Shown here in pieces: positions 1 through 9,630 of a DNA stretch of 64,000 bases (positions within the stretch are counted from its first letter, which is position 1; each line of letters starts with the position of its first letter). The stretch spans positions 1-64,000 of the forward strand of contig CAMWKH010000004.1 of NCBI GenBank assembly GCA_947174805.1, given 5' to 3'. Below the pieces are notes generated by a model, which was given only the letters and a program-made list of their open reading frames with translations, ran no database searches and was not told the DNA's origin. The translations under genes and the position numbers were made by a program. Origin of the DNA: an uncultured Roseburia sp. GTDB taxonomy: Bacteria > Bacillota > Clostridia > Lachnospirales > Lachnospiraceae.

Positions 1-51
1 GTATACAGGTAAATCCACGTTGCTACAAATGTGGGGTCACTTCATATTGTC

Positions 52-918
52 CTATATCGTCTTATTTTTTCCATCCAGATAGGAAACAGCAGACAATGCC
101 GCCACATTTCCCTCTCCGGCAGATTTCACATACTGGAAGGGCAGGCCTGTCATATCGCCGCAGGCAAAACACCCCTCTATGCTTGTTTCCATGCTTCTGT
201 CCACCTGGACATAGGAACCCTCCATGGAAAGCCCCGGCACCAACTGGGATGGGGCCACGCTCTCCCGAAGAAAAAATACCCCGTCCACCTCATAGGTGCT
301 TTTGTCAGTTAAAAAACGTTTTACTTTATCATCTCCCTCCACAGCCACCGGTTTCTCCCGAATCACTTTTATATCCCCGGATAATGCAACCTCACCTTTA
401 TACATGGGGAAATACAACACTTCCTCCGCCGTCTCCGCCATAAATTCCGCTTCCTTTTCTTCCTTGGGGGAAAAACCCACAATGGCGGCTCTCTTCCCTT
501 TATACAAAGGGGCATCACAGGTGGCGCAGTAGCTGACCCCTCTTCCCAAAAACTCCTGTTCCCCGGGATAAGTTTTTCCATGATGGACGCCTGTGGCAAG
601 AATCACGGAATCCGCCTCATAATTATTCCCTGTTCCCTGAATTGTAAAGCTCTCTCCCATGGCGTATACCGCATTTACCTTATCCTCCGTCACCTCAATC
701 TCCATTGCCTTTAAATGGGACGCATAGGCCTCCCCCAGTTCCGGTCCCGATACTTCCGGAAATCCGGGATAATTATAAATTTTCTGGGCTTTCTCGATCT
801 TGTCGCTGAACCTGCCGTTTCCCAAGAGCAAAATATTTTTATTCCGCAGCTTTGCAGTGATTGCGGCAGAAATTCCTGCCGGACCTGTGCCTATGATTGC
901 AATGTCATATTTTTCCAT
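52..918 (-). CDS. Thioredoxin-reductase-like flavoprotein without a normal NADPH site
   Basis: Likely a two-domain flavin disulfide reductase that reduces thioredoxin or a similar protein. The FAD motif GTGPAG is at residues 10-15 and the redox-active pair CATC at 131-134, with an ATG motif before it and a C-terminal GCFACGD FAD motif. The segment after the active site, where NADPH-dependent enzymes carry GGGxSA and later an HRR phosphate-binding motif, reads VGFSPKEEKEAEF and has neither. This resembles the ferredoxin-dependent flavin thioredoxin reductases known from clostridia, so the electron donor may be ferredoxin (inference). The start at 918 was chosen over an upstream in-frame ATG because AAGGAG lies just before it and the N-terminus then starts with the FAD strand. 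Length is 288 residues, somewhat short for the family. Confidence 0.85.
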   Translation of the reverse strand: MEKYDIAIIGTGPAGISAAITAKLRNKNILLLGNGRFSDKIEKAQKIYNYPGFPEVSGPELGEAYASHLKAMEIEVTEDKVNAVYAMGESFTIQGTGNNYEADSVILATGVHHGKTYPGEQEFLGRGVSYCATCDAPLYKGKRAAIVGFSPKEEKEAEFMAETAEEVLYFPMYKGEVALSGDIKVIREKPVAVEGDDKVKRFLTDKSTYEVDGVFFLRESVAPSQLVPGLSMEGSYVQVDRSMETSIEGCFACGDMTGLPFQYVKSAGEGNVAALSAVSYLDGKNKTI

Positions 919-1019
919 ATGAACTCCTTTTATTTTTTTGCTTCTTATAGTATTTTCCATTATTTTGTATTTCATAATCTATTTTACCATGTTTTTTTAG
1001 AAAAGGGGATAAAAAATTC

Positions 1020-1048
1020 TTGTATTTTCCTCCTTAAAAGTATATGAT
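1020..1048 (+). promoter_or_regulatory. Putative promoter of pyrBI
   Basis: TTGTAT (1020-1025) and TATGAT (1043-1048) are separated by 17 bp, about 100 bp upstream of pyrB. The leader from 1060 to 1147 contains a short GC-rich inverted repeat (around 1109-1125), but no clear PyrR-type attenuator could be drawn. Confidence 0.5.
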
Positions 1049-1147
1049 ATCAAGAGATTATATTTAAATAAAAATACCCCCAGTGCGAATTATCCCTGGG
1101 TACACTATGCCGCCCTTCGCGGGCAAGAATAAGGAGGATAGATTTCT

Positions 1148-2071
1148 ATGCGCCATATGATGAGCCCCTTGGACCTGACTGTAGAAGAATTGGACAATCT
1201 TTTGCATCTGGCCAGTGATATTGAAAAAAATCCTGACAAATATGCACATGCATGCGACAGGAAAAAGCTTGCCACCTGTTTTTATGAACCCAGCACCAGA
1301 ACAAGACTTAGTTTTGAAGCTGCCATGCAAAATTTAGGCGGCTCTGTGTTGGGCTTTTCCAGCGCCGATTCCAGTTCGGCCGCCAAAGGTGAAAGTGTTT
1401 CCGACACCATCCGGGTCATTTCCTGTTATGCAGATATCTGTGCCATCCGCCATCCCAAAGAAGGCGCCGCCCTTGTGGCATCCTCAAAATCAGGGATTCC
1501 GGTTATCAATGCCGGGGACGGCGGCCATCAGCACCCCACCCAGACCCTCACGGATTTAATGACCATCCACTCTTTAAAGGGAAGGCTTTCCGACCTCACC
1601 ATCGGCCTCTGCGGGGATTTGAAATTCGGCCGTACCGTACATTCCTTGATTCACGCCTTGATTCGCTACCCCAATATTAAATTTGTACTGATTTCCCCTG
1701 AGGAATTAAGAATTCCCAGCTATATCAGGCAGGATGTTTTAGAAAAACACGGGATTCCCTTTGTGGAGATGGAGCGATTAGAGGACGCCATGCCGGATTT
1801 GGACATTCTTTACATGACAAGGGTACAAAAAGAACGTTTTTTCAATGAGGAAGACTATGTGCGGATGAAAGACTTCTACATTCTCACCAAGGAAAAACTT
1901 TCCCTGGCGAAAGAGGACATGCTGGTGCTCCACCCCCTGCCCCGTGTCAATGAAATTTCCGTGGAGGTGGACGATGACCCAAGGGCCGTATACTTTAAAC
2001 AGGTTCAATACGGAGTCTATATCCGAATGGCGCTGATTCTCACCCTGTTAAAATGGAAGGAGGAACCCTGA
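1148..2071 (+). CDS. pyrB: Aspartate carbamoyltransferase catalytic subunit
   Basis: Catalyses carbamoyl phosphate plus L-aspartate to N-carbamoyl-L-aspartate, the committed step of pyrimidine synthesis. The carbamoyl-phosphate motif STRTR is at residues 49-53, HPTQTLTDL near 130 and HPLPR near 262, in the expected order; 307 residues is full length for the family. AAGGAGG precedes the ATG by about 8 nt. The stop codon overlaps the pyrI start (TGATG), so the two chains are translationally coupled, as usual for the class B catalytic-regulatory holoenzyme. Confidence 0.97.
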   Translation: MRHMMSPLDLTVEELDNLLHLASDIEKNPDKYAHACDRKKLATCFYEPSTRTRLSFEAAMQNLGGSVLGFSSADSSSAAKGESVSDTIRVISCYADICAIRHPKEGAALVASSKSGIPVINAGDGGHQHPTQTLTDLMTIHSLKGRLSDLTIGLCGDLKFGRTVHSLIHALIRYPNIKFVLISPEELRIPSYIRQDVLEKHGIPFVEMERLEDAMPDLDILYMTRVQKERFFNEEDYVRMKDFYILTKEKLSLAKEDMLVLHPLPRVNEISVEVDDDPRAVYFKQVQYGVYIRMALILTLLKWKEEP

Positions 2072-2511
2072 TGTTAAATATAAGCGGAATCCACGAAGGC
2101 TTTGTGTTAGACCACATTCAGGCAGGCACAAGCCTTTCCATCTACAAAGATTTAAAATTAGAGCAGTTGGACTGTTCCGTGGCAATTATTAAAAACGCCA
2201 GAAGCAGCAAGATGGGTAAAAAGGACATGATTAAGGTGGAATGTCCCATCGACGCCCTTGACCTTGATATCTTGGGATTTATTGACCACAATATCACAGT
2301 AAATATCATTAAAAATGATAAAATCGTGGAAAAGAAAAAACTTCATCTGCCAAAACAGATTGTAAATGTCATAAAATGCAAAAATCCCAGGTGCATCACT
2401 TCTATTGAACAGGAATTGGACCAGATATTTATTCTCACCGACCCGGAAAAAGAAGTTTACCGGTGCAAATACTGTGAGGAACAGCAGAAAAAAAAGAAAT
2501 ACAGAAAATAG
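2071..2511 (+). CDS. pyrI: Aspartate carbamoyltransferase regulatory subunit
   Basis: Regulatory chain that binds nucleotide effectors and, through a zinc domain, the PyrB trimer. The C-terminal half carries the four zinc cysteines as CKNPRC and CKYC. An in-frame ATG at 2053 exists but lies within the ribosome-binding region; AAGGAGG at 2057-2063 places initiation at the ATG at 2071, which overlaps the pyrB stop by 1 nt. The resulting 146-residue product matches the family size. Confidence 0.96.
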   Translation: MLNISGIHEGFVLDHIQAGTSLSIYKDLKLEQLDCSVAIIKNARSSKMGKKDMIKVECPIDALDLDILGFIDHNITVNIIKNDKIVEKKKLHLPKQIVNVIKCKNPRCITSIEQELDQIFILTDPEKEVYRCKYCEEQQKKKKYRK

Positions 2512-2512
2512 G

Positions 2513-2527
2513 GGAGAGTTTCTCTCC
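2513..2527 (+). terminator. Weak hairpin after pyrI
   Basis: GGAGAG, a 3-nt loop and CTCTCC form a 6-bp stem immediately after the pyrI stop. The following T-tract is poor, so termination here is uncertain. Confidence 0.35.
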
Positions 2528-2758
2528 TGTTCCTCTGCCAGTTTTTGCGCACTCCTTCACATAAGCCCCTGATATGCTTTTCATTTCATGGCGCACTTTC
2601 GGACTGCCATAAAAATTTTCCGCCCCTTCTGAAGCGCTTTGTACTTATGAAAATATAAATCCCAGAAGATAGTCTGGTGTTGTATCTGGACACTTATAGG
2701 CAGTCAATGGATATTTTCTTACTGGGAAGGCCCATTTTTTACATTGAAAAAGTGCAAA
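2528..2758. other. Gene-free stretch between pyrI and the convergent DnaJ-like operon
   Basis: No open frame with a ribosome-binding site, RNA gene or repeat was recognised. The short open frame on the plus strand from 2677 runs straight through the terminator hairpin and has no support. Confidence 0.5.
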
Positions 2759-2804
2759 AAAGGATAGAAAAAGCATGTAACGTATCATGCTTTTTCTATC
2801 CTTT
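2759..2804 (-). terminator. Strong terminator of the DnaJ-like operon
   Basis: A perfect 19-bp inverted repeat (2759-2777 and 2786-2804) with an 8-nt loop lies 17 bp after the stop of the DnaJ-like gene. On the minus strand the stem is followed by TTTTTTGC. The arms carry A- and T-runs, so it may also stop plus-strand transcripts from pyrBI. Confidence 0.85.
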
Positions 2805-2820
2805 CATCCCCGGCTTTTCT

Positions 2821-3432
2821 CTAACAGGGCCTGCAGCAACAATTACAAAACAAGTTTAAGAGAAGCATATTTAAGCACCAGCTGCTGCCGGAATAAGGCC
2901 TTTCATATCCCTGTCCCATGCTGGTATACCAAGTCCCGCCATATTCTAAATGCTGCAAAAACTGTCGGTATTCCAAATTACTTGGTTCCAATTCCACCGC
3001 CCTTGCCGCATGCTGCTTCGCCGTCACATTATTTCCGGTACCTGCGTTGGCCACGGCACTGAAATAATACCACCTGGCCCCTCTCTGGGCAAAGGGAATT
3101 TCATTTAACACATGGAGGGCTTGGTCGTAGCAGCGGTTTGCTATATAGTTTGCCGCAGCCTGAAGTTGTATAGATTCCTGACCGGCACCGCCTCCGGCGG
3201 AATAAGTCCTGCCATACCCATTGTATCCGTAGCCGCTGCCATACTGTTTTTCTTTCATGATCTGGTCATATGCCTGCTGAATCTGCTTAAACTTCTCCTC
3301 TGCCTGCTCCCTGTTGGGATTATTGATATTGGCATCCGGGTGGTATTTCCGGCTGAGAGTACGATATGCTTTTTTGATTTCCTCATCACTGGCACCGGGG
3401 GATACGCCCAGCACCTCATAGGGATTCAACAT
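2821..3432 (-). CDS. DnaJ-domain protein with cysteine-rich tail
   Basis: Residues 1-65 form a J domain ([20 protein letters not shown], then the HPD motif), which stimulates an Hsp70 ATPase. A glycine-rich linker follows, then a helical TPR-like segment (about 90-170), and the last residues are CNCCCRPC, possibly metal-binding or acylated. It lacks the zinc finger and substrate domain of true DnaJ, so it is a specialised J-protein. It is the last gene of a three-gene set with the DUF5685 protein (1 nt apart) and the zinc-ribbon membrane protein. Confidence 0.85.
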   Translation of the reverse strand: MLNPYEVLGVSPGASDEEIKKAYRTLSRKYHPDANINNPNREQAEEKFKQIQQAYDQIMKEKQYGSGYGYNGYGRTYSAGGGAGQESIQLQAAANYIANRCYDQALHVLNEIPFAQRGARWYYFSAVANAGTGNNVTAKQHAARAVELEPSNLEYRQFLQHLEYGGTWYTSMGQGYERPYSGSSWCLNMLLLNLFCNCCCRPC

Positions 3433-3433
3433 A

Positions 3434-4291
3434 CTATTTTCCTCGTTTTACTTTCTTTTCCTGCTTCTTCTTTTTTAACTGTAAATACTCATATTTGGAC
3501 CATACACCGGAATAGAGCACATTCCGCAAAATATCTGCATGGGTCAGTATGGGAAGCCTCTCAAAAGACCTGGCACACTCTGACATCATGCTGGTAAGCA
3601 TTAATTTGCAGAATGTCTCGAAATCTTCCTGACACTGGTCTGCCATAAGGCGCAGGGGATTGTACTGCTTTTTCTTTTTATCTTTCTCCATATCTTCATA
3701 GGCATCCATCAGATAGATGAACTTCCCCATATAAAAACTAAGGCAGTGAAGCTCTTCTGACCACTCATCTCTTTTCCAGTCGAAAATTTCGCCCATCATC
3801 TCTCCTGTAAGCCCCGCGGTTACATCGAGATTCTGCTCTTTATCTTCCTCCGCCGCCTTTAACTTTTCCATATAAGTTTCCACGGCCTCTGCCTGTCTTT
3901 TGTACTTTTCCCTGACTTTTCCATAATCCCTCTCGAGCATTTTTGCCAAAGCCTTTTTCGTGTAAGACTTGTCATCCTTCCAGTCATCCTCCAGATTATG
4001 GTAGCCCAAAAGAAGATTCATATCCGCCGCATATCCTGTGGCCTCATTGAGCCACGCTGTCTGCTTTCTGGTGGGATGCATGGGGCAGGTAAATTCCTGT
4101 TTCTGGGATTCTAACTCATAGAGACCTGTCAAAAGAACAATAAGAAAAGTCATGTCATAATTTAAAAGCATCTGTCCCCTGGCGCCAAAATTATTTCTAA
4201 GTTTCTGGCACAATCCGCAGTAATATGCCTGATAGGCTTTCCTGCTCTCCTCTGTCAGTTGATTCCGGTTAATATTAATATATCCAAACAT
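3434..4291 (-). CDS. DUF5685-family protein
   Basis: A 285-residue protein starting [12 protein letters not shown] with a [11 protein letters not shown] motif near residues 28-38 and a later cysteine in TCPMHPT; these match the DUF5685 family as I recognise it. It is largely helical with a lysine-rich C-terminus and has no signal peptide. Function is unknown. It sits between a zinc-ribbon membrane protein and a J-domain protein, and the tight spacing suggests a shared complex, perhaps in protein quality control or cofactor handling (inference). Confidence 0.75.
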   Translation of the reverse strand: MFGYININRNQLTEESRKAYQAYYCGLCQKLRNNFGARGQMLLNYDMTFLIVLLTGLYELESQKQEFTCPMHPTRKQTAWLNEATGYAADMNLLLGYHNLEDDWKDDKSYTKKALAKMLERDYGKVREKYKRQAEAVETYMEKLKAAEEDKEQNLDVTAGLTGEMMGEIFDWKRDEWSEELHCLSFYMGKFIYLMDAYEDMEKDKKKKQYNPLRLMADQCQEDFETFCKLMLTSMMSECARSFERLPILTHADILRNVLYSGVWSKYEYLQLKKKKQEKKVKRGK

Positions 4292-4299
4292 GTGATTTC

Positions 4300-4695
4300 C
4301 TAACTTTTCTTTATGAATTCCATTTTACATTTTGGACAGGTAATGCATATCTTGCCTTTTCCCTTGGGAACCCTTACCGTCTGTTTACAGGAGGGACATT
4401 TATAAAAGCGGTATATTTTTTTCTGTTCCCTGTGAACCTTCCTCTTATTCTGTTTGACCTTTGCCTGGTAACGGAAATTTAAGAATTTCTGGTTTTCCAT
4501 CTGTCTCTTAGCTGTCTGCCTGGAAAAAGCCCGGTAATAAGTATAGATCAAAAGTACGATTCCCACAACATAGAAAAAGGAATTTTTTGCAAACATGGAT
4601 ACTGCAATACAAAAAATCGTCAGCGCAAGATATATTTTGGACAACTCGTCAAAACCATACCTGCCGCACATAAACTGCTGTAATTTTTGTTTCAT
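4300..4695 (-). CDS. Zinc-ribbon membrane protein
   Basis: 131 residues. Two hydrophobic segments (about 20-55) are followed by a strongly basic stretch and a C-terminal zinc ribbon CPSC...CPKC. The start at 4695 was chosen because AGGAGG lies 7 nt upstream; the longer frame to 4716 covers that ribosome-binding site. First gene of the operon with the DUF5685 and DnaJ-like genes. Molecular function is not known. Confidence 0.75.
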   Translation of the reverse strand: MKQKLQQFMCGRYGFDELSKIYLALTIFCIAVSMFAKNSFFYVVGIVLLIYTYYRAFSRQTAKRQMENQKFLNFRYQAKVKQNKRKVHREQKKIYRFYKCPSCKQTVRVPKGKGKICITCPKCKMEFIKKS

Positions 4696-4737
4696 AGTAA
4701 TACCTCCTAAAGACAAATTAAAAATGAAACTAAAATT

Positions 4738-4767
4738 ATGTTACTCCCATCTTCTTTTCTGTGTCAA
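4738..4767 (-). promoter_or_regulatory. Promoter of the zinc-ribbon/DUF5685/DnaJ operon
   Basis: On the minus strand TTGACA (4762-4767) and TAACAT (4738-4743) are separated by 18 bp, about 45 bp upstream of the first gene. Confidence 0.55.
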
Positions 4768-4807
4768 CAGAGGTATTATCTTTTAAGAAAGTTTTTATAC
4801 TTTTATA

Positions 4808-5221
4808 AGAATAAGCAGAACGATAAGCCGGGTTATGTCGTGAATGATCATCTATCTAGTATGACTGTTGCCAGCCACATCAAGCGACCTACCTAAAGCT
4901 GGCGGGCCACGTCAACGCTTTGTTTCGGTCTTGCTTCGGATGGGGTTTACATATGCCCCCTCTGTTACCAGAGAGGCGGTAGTCTCTTACACTGCCTTTC
5001 CACCCTTACCCCTGTCTAAAGGAAATAGCCTTTAGACAAGTCTCAAGGAATCTCCCCGCAAGCGGGTCCCCCCTTCAGACAATAGGCGGTTTATTTCTGT
5101 TGCACTTTCCTTGGAGTCGCCTCCACCGGACGTTATCCGGCATCCTGCCCTGTGAAGCCCGGACTTTCCTCACCTGCAGCCTTTCGGTCCTGCAGCCGCG
5201 ATCATTTATTCTACTTATTCT
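4808..5221 (-). ncRNA. rnpB: RNase P RNA, type A
   Basis: Catalytic RNA that removes 5' leaders from pre-tRNAs. On the minus strand the universal core is clear: GAGGAAAGTCCGGGCT near the 5' end, GTGCAACAGAAAT, GGTAAGGGTGGAAAGG, GGTAAACCCC-like core sequence, and near the 3' end ACGACATAACCCGGCTTATCG, which is close to the E. coli type-A form. The ends were placed by helix P1: AGAATAAGTAGAA at the 5' end pairs with TTCTGCTTATTCT at the 3' end, 13 pairs including one G-U. The gene starts 26 nt after the nucleoside-kinase stop, so its promoter probably lies within the end of that gene. Confidence 0.95.
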
Positions 5222-5246
5222 GTTACAACCTATTATTTCACATACT

Positions 5247-6905
5247 CTATACGTTAAACATGCTTCCCCCGATAAATTCCCGCATAATGGAATTTTTTGC
5301 AATATCCTCGCTGGGCATGGGAAGAAGATAATCCAAAAACTTTAACAGCCGCTTTGCCTCTATGTATTCCTTAGAATCCTTGTCAATATGGAACAAAAGA
5401 GGCTCCGCATATGATTTTAAAACTGCCAGTTCATAAATCAAACCGGAATTAAACATCACATCAGCGCTTTCCTGGAAGGGAAAAATGTATTTCTCCTCCC
5501 CCCGGCGCACAGACCTCCACATGGCAATGGTCTCCTCCGCAGTGGTATTCCTGGTTCTTGCATCCCTAACAATCCGCCGGATTAGCCTGCCGTCTGTGGT
5601 GGGCATATAATTGTGCTCATCCAGATTAATCTGTGTCAGGGCACTGATAAAAATTTTAAATTTGCTCTCCGATGGAAGGGTGTGGCTCAATCTGTCATTT
5701 AATCCGTGAATCCCTTCAATCACCAGAATGTCATCGTCCCCCAAGGTCAAAAACCGGTCTTTGTACTCCCTCTTTCCCGTCTTAAAATTAAAGGTGGGCA
5801 TATCCACGGTTTTTCCTGCAAGAAGGTCGCACATATCCGTGTTAAATTTCTGTACATCCAAAGCTTCCAGACACTCAAAATCAAAATTTCCCTCCGCATC
5901 CCTGGGACATAGGCTGCGGTCAATGTAATAATTATCCAGGGATAAGGGATGAGGCTTTAATCCCAGGGCGGACAACTGGATGGAAAGCCTGTGGGAGAAA
6001 GTGGTCTTCCCAGAGGAGGAGGGGCCTGCAATCATCACAAACTTTTTATTCCCGGTACTGGCAATCTGATTGGCAAGCTGTCCAATCTTCTGCTCCATTA
6101 AAGCTTCCTGCACCATCATAATCTCCTGCATCCTGCCGGAGGCAATGGCATCGTTCAGTGCCCCCACCGTTCCGATTCCCATGGTATGGCTCCATTTGCT
6201 GGATTCTTTCAGCGTCTCAAAATGTTTGGCGGAAGGTGCAAATTCCGCCACCTCTTTGGTATTTTCATTTGGGAACATCAGCACAAAACCATTTCCATAT
6301 AGCTGAATGTCAAAATACTTGAGATAACTGGTATTTGGGGCCATGAAGCCGTAAAAATAATCGATATAATTGTCCAGAGAGTAAATATTCACCCTGGAAC
6401 TTCTGCGGTAACGGAACAGCCGCTCTTTGTCTGTCATTCCCAGGTCATGAAACAGCTTTACCGCATCGTCAGTGGTAATCGTATCTTTTACGATGGGAAT
6501 CTCCTTTTCCGTCATACGGCGCATTTCCTCTTTCAGCGCTACCACAAATTTTTCCCCGGGTTTTCCGTAGTTTACTAATTCACAATAGTAAGCCTGGCTG
6601 ATACAGTGGCATACACGCACCCTGGAGTTTTCATTCCCCAGAATGTGATGCACCGCTTTTTGCATCATAAGAGTCACGCTCCTGCGGTAAGCCTTTCTAC
6701 CGGCAGCATCCCCTGTTGTAACGAAAGATAGGTTTCCTCCCCTCTCCACAGGCTTAAATAACTCACTCAAACGATTGTTTAAGGAGACAAGAACAATATC
6801 ATCTTTGTACTCTTTCTGATATTCTTTTGCGATTTCAACAAATTTTGTGCCTTTTTTATATTCCTTTTTTTCTCCCAGAATGGTAAAACAAACAATTTCA
6901 TCCAT
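5247..6905 (-). CDS. Nucleoside (uridine-type) kinase with N-terminal TGS-like domain
   Basis: 552 residues in two parts. The N-terminal 70 residues look like a TGS/ubiquitin-fold domain, followed by a region resembling the second additional domain of threonyl-tRNA synthetase. The C-terminal 270 residues are a P-loop kinase: GPSSSGKTT Walker A, then DNYYID and the VIEGIHGLND segment typical of uridine/phosphoribulokinase-type enzymes. It probably phosphorylates uridine/cytidine or a related nucleoside, though substrates of this long form are less certain. The gap to nif3 is 23 nt, so it is likely in the same transcript, just ahead of rnpB. Confidence 0.85.
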   Translation of the reverse strand: MDEIVCFTILGEKKEYKKGTKFVEIAKEYQKEYKDDIVLVSLNNRLSELFKPVERGGNLSFVTTGDAAGRKAYRRSVTLMMQKAVHHILGNENSRVRVCHCISQAYYCELVNYGKPGEKFVVALKEEMRRMTEKEIPIVKDTITTDDAVKLFHDLGMTDKERLFRYRRSSRVNIYSLDNYIDYFYGFMAPNTSYLKYFDIQLYGNGFVLMFPNENTKEVAEFAPSAKHFETLKESSKWSHTMGIGTVGALNDAIASGRMQEIMMVQEALMEQKIGQLANQIASTGNKKFVMIAGPSSSGKTTFSHRLSIQLSALGLKPHPLSLDNYYIDRSLCPRDAEGNFDFECLEALDVQKFNTDMCDLLAGKTVDMPTFNFKTGKREYKDRFLTLGDDDILVIEGIHGLNDRLSHTLPSESKFKIFISALTQINLDEHNYMPTTDGRLIRRIVRDARTRNTTAEETIAMWRSVRRGEEKYIFPFQESADVMFNSGLIYELAVLKSYAEPLLFHIDKDSKEYIEAKRLLKFLDYLLPMPSEDIAKNSIMREFIGGSMFNV

Positions 6906-6928
6906 AGAAAAACCTCCTCAGCGTCAGT

Positions 6929-7711
6929 CTAAAGTACCCAGAATGGAAAAGCCACGTCCTGTGTAAAAATTTCCACCCCTTCACATTTTTTTGTGAGATA
7001 ATTTTTCATATAGGAAACAAAAATATGTTCCAGTCCATAATGGCCTGCATCTATAATGCAAAGTCCCTGCTCCACAGCGTCAAGCCCGTCATGATGGTCG
7101 ATATCCCCGGTAATATATACCCCTGCTCCCGCTTTAATGGCATCGTTGATATAAGTCTTACCAGACCCCGGGCAGATGGCTGCCCGCATCACCAGGCGCT
7201 TTTTATCCCCGAAAATTTTCACCTGCTCTAAGGAAAAGGCTTCCCGCACAAATGCGGCACAGTGTTCCAAATCCATAGGAGCCAGGAAATCTCCCACACG
7301 GCCCATCCCCACCACATCGCCGTTAAACTCTCCTGTCACTGACAATACGGTTTCATTTTGTAATCCCATAATCGCTCCGGCAAGTTCGGCCATGCCTCTA
7401 ACGTCAAAATTTGTGTGCATAGCAAAATATGCCATATCATTCTTGATTAATTTTATGACCCGTTTTCCCACAAAATCACCTGCGGTCACCTGTTTCATCC
7501 CTTTAAATATCAAGGGATGGTGGGTTAAGAGCAAATCAGCTTCCAGTTCCACCGCCTCATCCACCACCTCATCTGTGGCATCCACGGCAATATAGATTTT
7601 ATTCACTTCTTTTTCCGGGCTCCCAACCAAAAGTCCCACATTGTCCCAGTCACATGCCAATGCGGCAGGGGACTGCTGCTCTAAAATCTGCATAATCTCT
7701 TCACATACCAT
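6929..7711 (-). CDS. Nif3-like dinuclear metal centre protein
   Basis: Member of the Nif3/YqfO (DUF34) family, which forms hexamers with a two-metal site; the biochemical role is unsettled. Seen here are the N-terminal CDWDNVGLLVG motif, LTHHPLIF with metal-ligand histidines, AMHTNFD, GDIDHHD and a C-terminal DAGHYGLE. At about 260 residues it is the short form without the inserted PII-like domain. The first open codon is a TTG at 7726; the ATG at 7711 was preferred because GGAG lies 9 nt upstream and the N-terminus MVCEEIMQIL then matches the family. It follows trmK directly, a conserved pairing in Firmicutes. Confidence 0.88.
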   Translation of the reverse strand: MVCEEIMQILEQQSPAALACDWDNVGLLVGSPEKEVNKIYIAVDATDEVVDEAVELEADLLLTHHPLIFKGMKQVTAGDFVGKRVIKLIKNDMAYFAMHTNFDVRGMAELAGAIMGLQNETVLSVTGEFNGDVVGMGRVGDFLAPMDLEHCAAFVREAFSLEQVKIFGDKKRLVMRAAICPGSGKTYINDAIKAGAGVYITGDIDHHDGLDAVEQGLCIIDAGHYGLEHIFVSYMKNYLTKKCEGVEIFTQDVAFPFWVL

Positions 7712-7716
7712 TCTCA

Positions 7717-8421
7717 TCATCTCCAATACGTCAATGCCTCTCTGATATAGGCAAGCTCTAATCCAATTTGCTCTTTTCTGTCAATAATCCCGGCATTGTC
7801 CTGCCGGCTCATCAACTTGTCCAAAATAGACTCATACTGATTCTTCCGGTAAAAAAGATATTCCCTTAAAACAGGATGTCTCTCTAAAAGAAGTCTTTCC
7901 CCATAACGGCATAACACAGGATTGGGGACAGAAATCTTTTCCCCTCCGGGACGGCAGGATAGCATTTGGTAAAATTTACCATCTTCAAACAGCATATTCT
8001 CCCCTGTAATCCCATATCCCATTTGAAAGAGATATTCCCGCACTTTTTCCATTTCCGACTGAGGCTGAAGAACAAGCTCCTCTGTGCTCTCAATTACATT
8101 TTTTCCCTCTTTTAAAATATGGAGAATCACACCGCCTCCCATCCCTGCGATTAATATGGTGTCAGCCTCCCCCTCATGTAAGGATGCCACTCCGTCAGAA
8201 AGCCTGGTTTCTATGTATCCACCCAAGTCGTATTCTCCAATATGTTCTCTTGCCCGAAGCAGAGGCCCCTGTCTGATATCCATGGCTATCGCCTTTGGTA
8301 TTTTCCCCTGCTTTACCAGATAAATGGGAATATATCCGTGATCTGTCCCCACATCTGCCAGCACATGCCCCTCTGTCACCATATGCGAGAGAAGGGACAG
8401 CCTTTTCGACAATCGAACCAT
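7717..8421 (-). CDS. trmK: tRNA (adenine-22-N1)-methyltransferase TrmK
   Basis: SAM-dependent enzyme that makes m1A22 in some bacterial tRNAs. The SAM-binding motif DVGTDHGYIP is at residues 23-32, with AMDIRQGPLLRA and the catalytic-region sequence LIAGMGGG further on. The ATG overlaps the rpoD stop (TAATG), showing translational coupling. 234 residues is the usual length. Confidence 0.92.
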   Translation of the reverse strand: MVRLSKRLSLLSHMVTEGHVLADVGTDHGYIPIYLVKQGKIPKAIAMDIRQGPLLRAREHIGEYDLGGYIETRLSDGVASLHEGEADTILIAGMGGGVILHILKEGKNVIESTEELVLQPQSEMEKVREYLFQMGYGITGENMLFEDGKFYQMLSCRPGGEKISVPNPVLCRYGERLLLERHPVLREYLFYRKNQYESILDKLMSRQDNAGIIDRKEQIGLELAYIREALTYWR

Positions 8422-9593
8422 TATTCTAAATAATCTTTCAGTTTGCGGCTTCTGCTTGGGTGGCGCAGCTTGCGCAGTGCTTTTGCTTCTATCTGGCGGA
8501 TTCTCTCTCTTGTGACATTAAACTCTTTTCCCACTTCCTCCAATGTCCTGGCTCTGCCGTCCTCCAAACCAAAACGAAGGGTGAGCACCTTTTGCTCTCT
8601 CTCTGTCAACGTTCCAAGAACCTCCTGCAGCTGCTCTTTTAACAGGGTAAATGCTGCTGCATCTGCGGGAACCGGCACATTGTCATCCTGGATAAAATCT
8701 CCAAGATGGCTGTCCTCCTCCTCACCGATAGGAGTTTCTAAAGAGACCGGCTCCTGGGAAATCTTTAATATCTCCCGGACACGTTCCACCGGCATGTTCA
8801 TCTCCTCGGCAATCTCCTCCGGGGTGGGTTCTCTTCCAAGTTCCTGCAATAACTGTCTGCTCACACGAATCAGCTTATTTATCGTCTCCACCATGTGCAC
8901 CGGAATACGGATCGTCCTGGCCTGGTCCGCTATTGCCCTTGTGATTGCCTGGCGTATCCACCAGGTCGCATAGGTGGAAAACTTGTATCCCTTGCGGTAA
9001 TCAAATTTTTCCACCGCCTTGATAAGCCCCAGATTGCCCTCCTGAATCAAGTCCAAAAACAGCATCCCCCGTCCCACATACCTTTTTGCAATGGAAACCA
9101 CCAGACGTAAATTCGCCTCCGCCAAACGCTTTTTAGACTCCTGGTCCCCTAACTCCATGCGCTTTGCCAGCTCTATCTCCTCCTCGGCACTCAAAAGGGG
9201 AACCTTTCCAATTTCTTTTAAATACATGCGCACCGGATCCTCGATGCTGATACCGTCAGGCACGGAAAGGTCAATTTTTTCTACCTCAATATCATCCTCA
9301 TCGTCCAAAAGAATATCATCGTCATCGTCATCATCACTGATGCGAAGCACATCAATGTTATTGGATTCCAGGCAATCTAAGATTTTCTCAAACTCCTCTG
9401 CATTCAGCTCCATATTCTGAAAAAAATCATTGATTTCCTGATATTCCAGAATATTTTTTTTCTTTTTTGCCATTTCCACCAGTTCTTTTAACTTGGCGTT
9501 CAATTTTTCAATTCTGGCAATTTTTTCTGCTGAAACGGCCTCCGTTTTGGGTCTTTTACCGCTCTTGGCAGATCTGCTATTCTTTTCTTCCAT
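8421..9593 (-). CDS. rpoD: Primary sigma factor RpoD (SigA)
   Basis: Housekeeping sigma-70 factor. After a basic N-terminus and an acidic stretch rich in Asp (about 85-105) come region 1.2 ([17 protein letters not shown]), region 2 ([15 protein letters not shown], then [14 protein letters not shown] for -10 recognition), region 3 and region 4 with the [20 protein letters not shown] helix-turn-helix for -35 recognition. The start at 9593 was chosen because AGAGGA precedes it; the frame open to 9638 overlaps dnaG. 390 residues. Part of the dnaG-rpoD macromolecular synthesis operon. Confidence 0.97.
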   Translation of the reverse strand: MEEKNSRSAKSGKRPKTEAVSAEKIARIEKLNAKLKELVEMAKKKKNILEYQEINDFFQNMELNAEEFEKILDCLESNNIDVLRISDDDDDDDILLDDEDDIEVEKIDLSVPDGISIEDPVRMYLKEIGKVPLLSAEEEIELAKRMELGDQESKKRLAEANLRLVVSIAKRYVGRGMLFLDLIQEGNLGLIKAVEKFDYRKGYKFSTYATWWIRQAITRAIADQARTIRIPVHMVETINKLIRVSRQLLQELGREPTPEEIAEEMNMPVERVREILKISQEPVSLETPIGEEEDSHLGDFIQDDNVPVPADAAAFTLLKEQLQEVLGTLTEREQKVLTLRFGLEDGRARTLEEVGKEFNVTRERIRQIEAKALRKLRHPSRSRKLKDYLE

Positions 9594-9630
9594 GCTTTTT
9601 TCCTCTCGTTTCTTGTAAACTATTCTGTCC

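Noticed and set aside
1060-1147. Possible PyrR attenuator before pyrBI
   Set aside because: Only a short GC-rich inverted repeat is visible; no anti-terminator/terminator pair or PyrR-binding loop.
2677-2859. 60-codon plus-strand open frame
   Set aside because: Runs through the 19-bp terminator hairpin and into the DnaJ-like gene; no ribosome-binding site.
5075-5302. 75-codon minus-strand open frame
   Set aside because: It lies inside RNase P RNA and the end of the kinase gene; its sequence is that of the RNA core.
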